Below, one piece after another: positions 62,625 through 64,000 of a stretch of DNA of 64,000 nt. The DNA is taken from positions 124,001 through 188,000 of the forward strand of contig JAGKWQ010000003.1 of NCBI GenBank assembly GCA_021151825.1, read 5' to 3'. Source of the stretch: Cellvibrionaceae bacterium (GTDB lineage: Bacteria; Pseudomonadota; Gammaproteobacteria; Pseudomonadales; Cellvibrionaceae). A program made the position numbers and the translations under genes. Each line of letters opens with the position of its first letter. The first letter of the stretch is position 1. The notes under the pieces were generated by a model. The model saw nothing but the letters and a program-made list of their open reading frames with translations. It was not told the DNA's origin and did no database searches.

Positions 62625-64000
62625 AAAATGGTTTTCGCCAATCCATGTCATGGCTGCACACCTGGGGCGGCTTAACCGTTGGCTGGATTCTATTTTTTGT
62701 TTTTCTCACCGGCACCCTCGGTTATTTTGATACCGAAATTGATCGCTGGATGAAACCGGAATTGCCCAAAGAAACGGCCAGTATTGAACAATCCATTGCA
62801 GTCGCTAAACAGCGTCTTGACGAAAAAGCCCAAGGGGCTGAACGCTGGTTTATCAGCCCTCCCGGTAATCGCGACACACCGAATTTACGTATTTTTTGGC
62901 AAATGCCGGAGCAGGCAGATGGCAAACCCGGTGGGCGCGGCAATGAATTGCTGGATGCAAAAACCGGTGAGCTATTAAGCGGCCGGGCTACCGGCGGCGG
63001 CCAAACGTTATATCGCATGCATTATTCACTGCATTACATTCCCGCCAATATTTCTTATTGGATTGTGGGTATTTGCAGTATGTTTATGTTGATCGCGATT
63101 ATTACCGGTGTGGTGATCCATAAAAAAATCTTCAAAGATATTTTCACGTTCCGCAGCCAAAAAGGGCAGCGCTCCTGGCTGGATATGCATAACCTGCTCA
63201 GCGTAAGTGCACTGCCGTTTCATTTCATGATTACGTATAGCGGCCTGATATTTTTCCTGACAACTTACATGTCATTAATCATTGCTGGAACTTATGGTTT
63301 TGGCAGAGATGCGCAGGAGGCTTTTTTCGATGATTTTTTTGCGGAAACCGACAAGCTTGATGCGAGCGGAACGCCTGCCAATCTGGCAGAACTTAGCGCG
63401 ATGTTTGCAATTGCCGAAACACAATGGGGAAAAGGCCAGGCGCGTTACCTGGAAGTTAGTCACCCCGGCGATAGCAACGCGCGCGTAATCATCGCACGCC
63501 AAATGGATTCACCTCTGCGCTCCAGCCCTGAATTAGTATTCAATGGTGTGACCGGGGAATTGCTCAATAGCAAATCAGCAACTACCACCGCACCGCACAC
63601 TGCGTACGACACCTTTTTAGGATTACACGAAGGCTTGTTTGCCAATACCGGCTTGCGTTGGTTGTATTTCTTTTCCGGTTTATTGGGCACGGCAATGATC
63701 GCAACCGGGATGATTCTCTGGTCAGTTAAACGTCGCCCGGTGCAATTGAAAAAAGCAGGCGGACCTGATTTTGGTTATCGACTGGTAGAAAGTTTAAATC
63801 TCGGCACTGTTGTCGGTCTGCCAATTGCAGTTGCTGCTTATTTTTGGGCGAATCGCTTATTGCCTGTCGATATGGAAAATCGCGCGCAATGGGAAGTGCA
63901 CTCTATGTTTATTGTGTGGTTAATTTGCTTGCTTGGCCCACTACTGCGCCCCGTTCAAAAAGGCTGGCATGAATTACTCTGGCTGGCGGCGGCAGTTTAT
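62621..64000 (+). CDS. PepSY-associated TM protein (cut by window end)
   Basis: An open frame runs from ATG at 62621 to the window edge, 460 codons without a stop. It begins MKNGFRQSMSWLHTWGGLTVGWILFFVFLTGTLGYFDTEIDRW and has the PepSY_TM pattern HYSLHYIPANISYWIVGICSMFMLIAIITGVVIHKKIFKDIF, then FLGLHEGLFANTGLRWLYFFSGLLGTAMI. It is translationally coupled to the DUF3649 gene. It is probably a second siderophore ferric reductase-type membrane protein. Confidence 0.87.
   Translation, partial: MKNGFRQSMSWLHTWGGLTVGWILFFVFLTGTLGYFDTEIDRWMKPELPKETASIEQSIAVAKQRLDEKAQGAERWFISPPGNRDTPNLRIFWQMPEQADGKPGGRGNELLDAKTGELLSGRATGGGQTLYRMHYSLHYIPANISYWIVGICSMFMLIAIITGVVIHKKIFKDIFTFRSQKGQRSWLDMHNLLSVSALPFHFMITYSGLIFFLTTYMSLIIAGTYGFGRDAQEAFFDDFFAETDKLDASGTPANLAELSAMFAIAETQWGKGQARYLEVSHPGDSNARVIIARQMDSPLRSSPELVFNGVTGELLNSKSATTTAPHTAYDTFLGLHEGLFANTGLRWLYFFSGLLGTAMIATGMILWSVKRRPVQLKKAGGPDFGYRLVESLNLGTVVGLPIAVAAYFWANRLLPVDMENRAQWEVHSMFIVWLICLLGPLLRPVQKGWHELLWLAAAVY

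Overview
The window looks like chromosomal DNA of a polysaccharide-degrading gammaproteobacterium close to Cellvibrio. Grounds: secreted proteins with family 2 carbohydrate-binding modules and long poly-serine linkers, a mutS-fdxA pair as in pseudomonads, Entner-Doudoroff edd next to pgi, and many TonB/PepSY iron and outer-membrane genes. This assignment is an inference from gene content. No rRNA, tRNA, CRISPR, prophage or insertion sequence was found.

Layout. 1-6.0 kb: start of edd (cut by the window edge), pgi, a GH84 glycosidase, an esterase and ppnN. 6.0-6.3 kb: no protein gene, but a strong candidate Csr/Rsm-type regulatory RNA with 12 GGA triplets and a GacA-box-like dyad upstream. 6.5-12.3 kb: a three-gene minus-strand operon for secreted, cellulose-binding redox proteins (CBM2-YceI; CBM2-YceI-FN3-cytochrome c-DUF1592 family; Tat-exported DUF1552). 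12.4-18.8 kb: membrane protein, tadA with a 7-bp minisatellite in its 3' end, DUF1653, CoA transferase, quinone oxidoreductase, pdxH, membrane protein, 1-Cys peroxiredoxin. 19-24.8 kb: TSUP permease, mutS, fdxA, PilZ protein, mlaA. 25-33 kb: outer-membrane block of lipoprotein, TonB-dependent receptor, a TonB-C-like exported protein and a porin, with Pho-box-like sites before three of its transcription units.

33.1-35.0 kb: bufferin-type operon bufA-bufB-bufC (Cys-rich precursor peptide, DUF692/MNIO enzyme, DUF2063 partner), the most distinctive system here. The precursor has five cysteines in duplicated GEHKCGEGKC blocks. 35.1-39.1 kb: hrpA. 39.2-39.7 kb: decayed cupin-like pseudogene. 40-45.4 kb: a heme-oxygenase-fold-like protein behind a membrane hybrid histidine kinase, an acyltransferase-3 protein and a CNNM/CorC-type protein. 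45.7-50 kb: a PEP-CTERM-type acyltransferase, Fur-box-controlled tonB-exbB-exbD, and a MATE transporter. 50-54 kb: small proteins, a CE4 deacetylase and a 511-residue orphan. 54.1-59.4 kb: a complete archaic (Csu-type) chaperone-usher pilus operon. 59.9-64 kb: PepSY/DUF3649 membrane genes of the siderophore-reductase type, cut by the window end.

Start sites were re-chosen from ribosome-binding sites wherever the longest reading frame began at an unlikely TTG or ran through a terminator; these choices are stated per gene.
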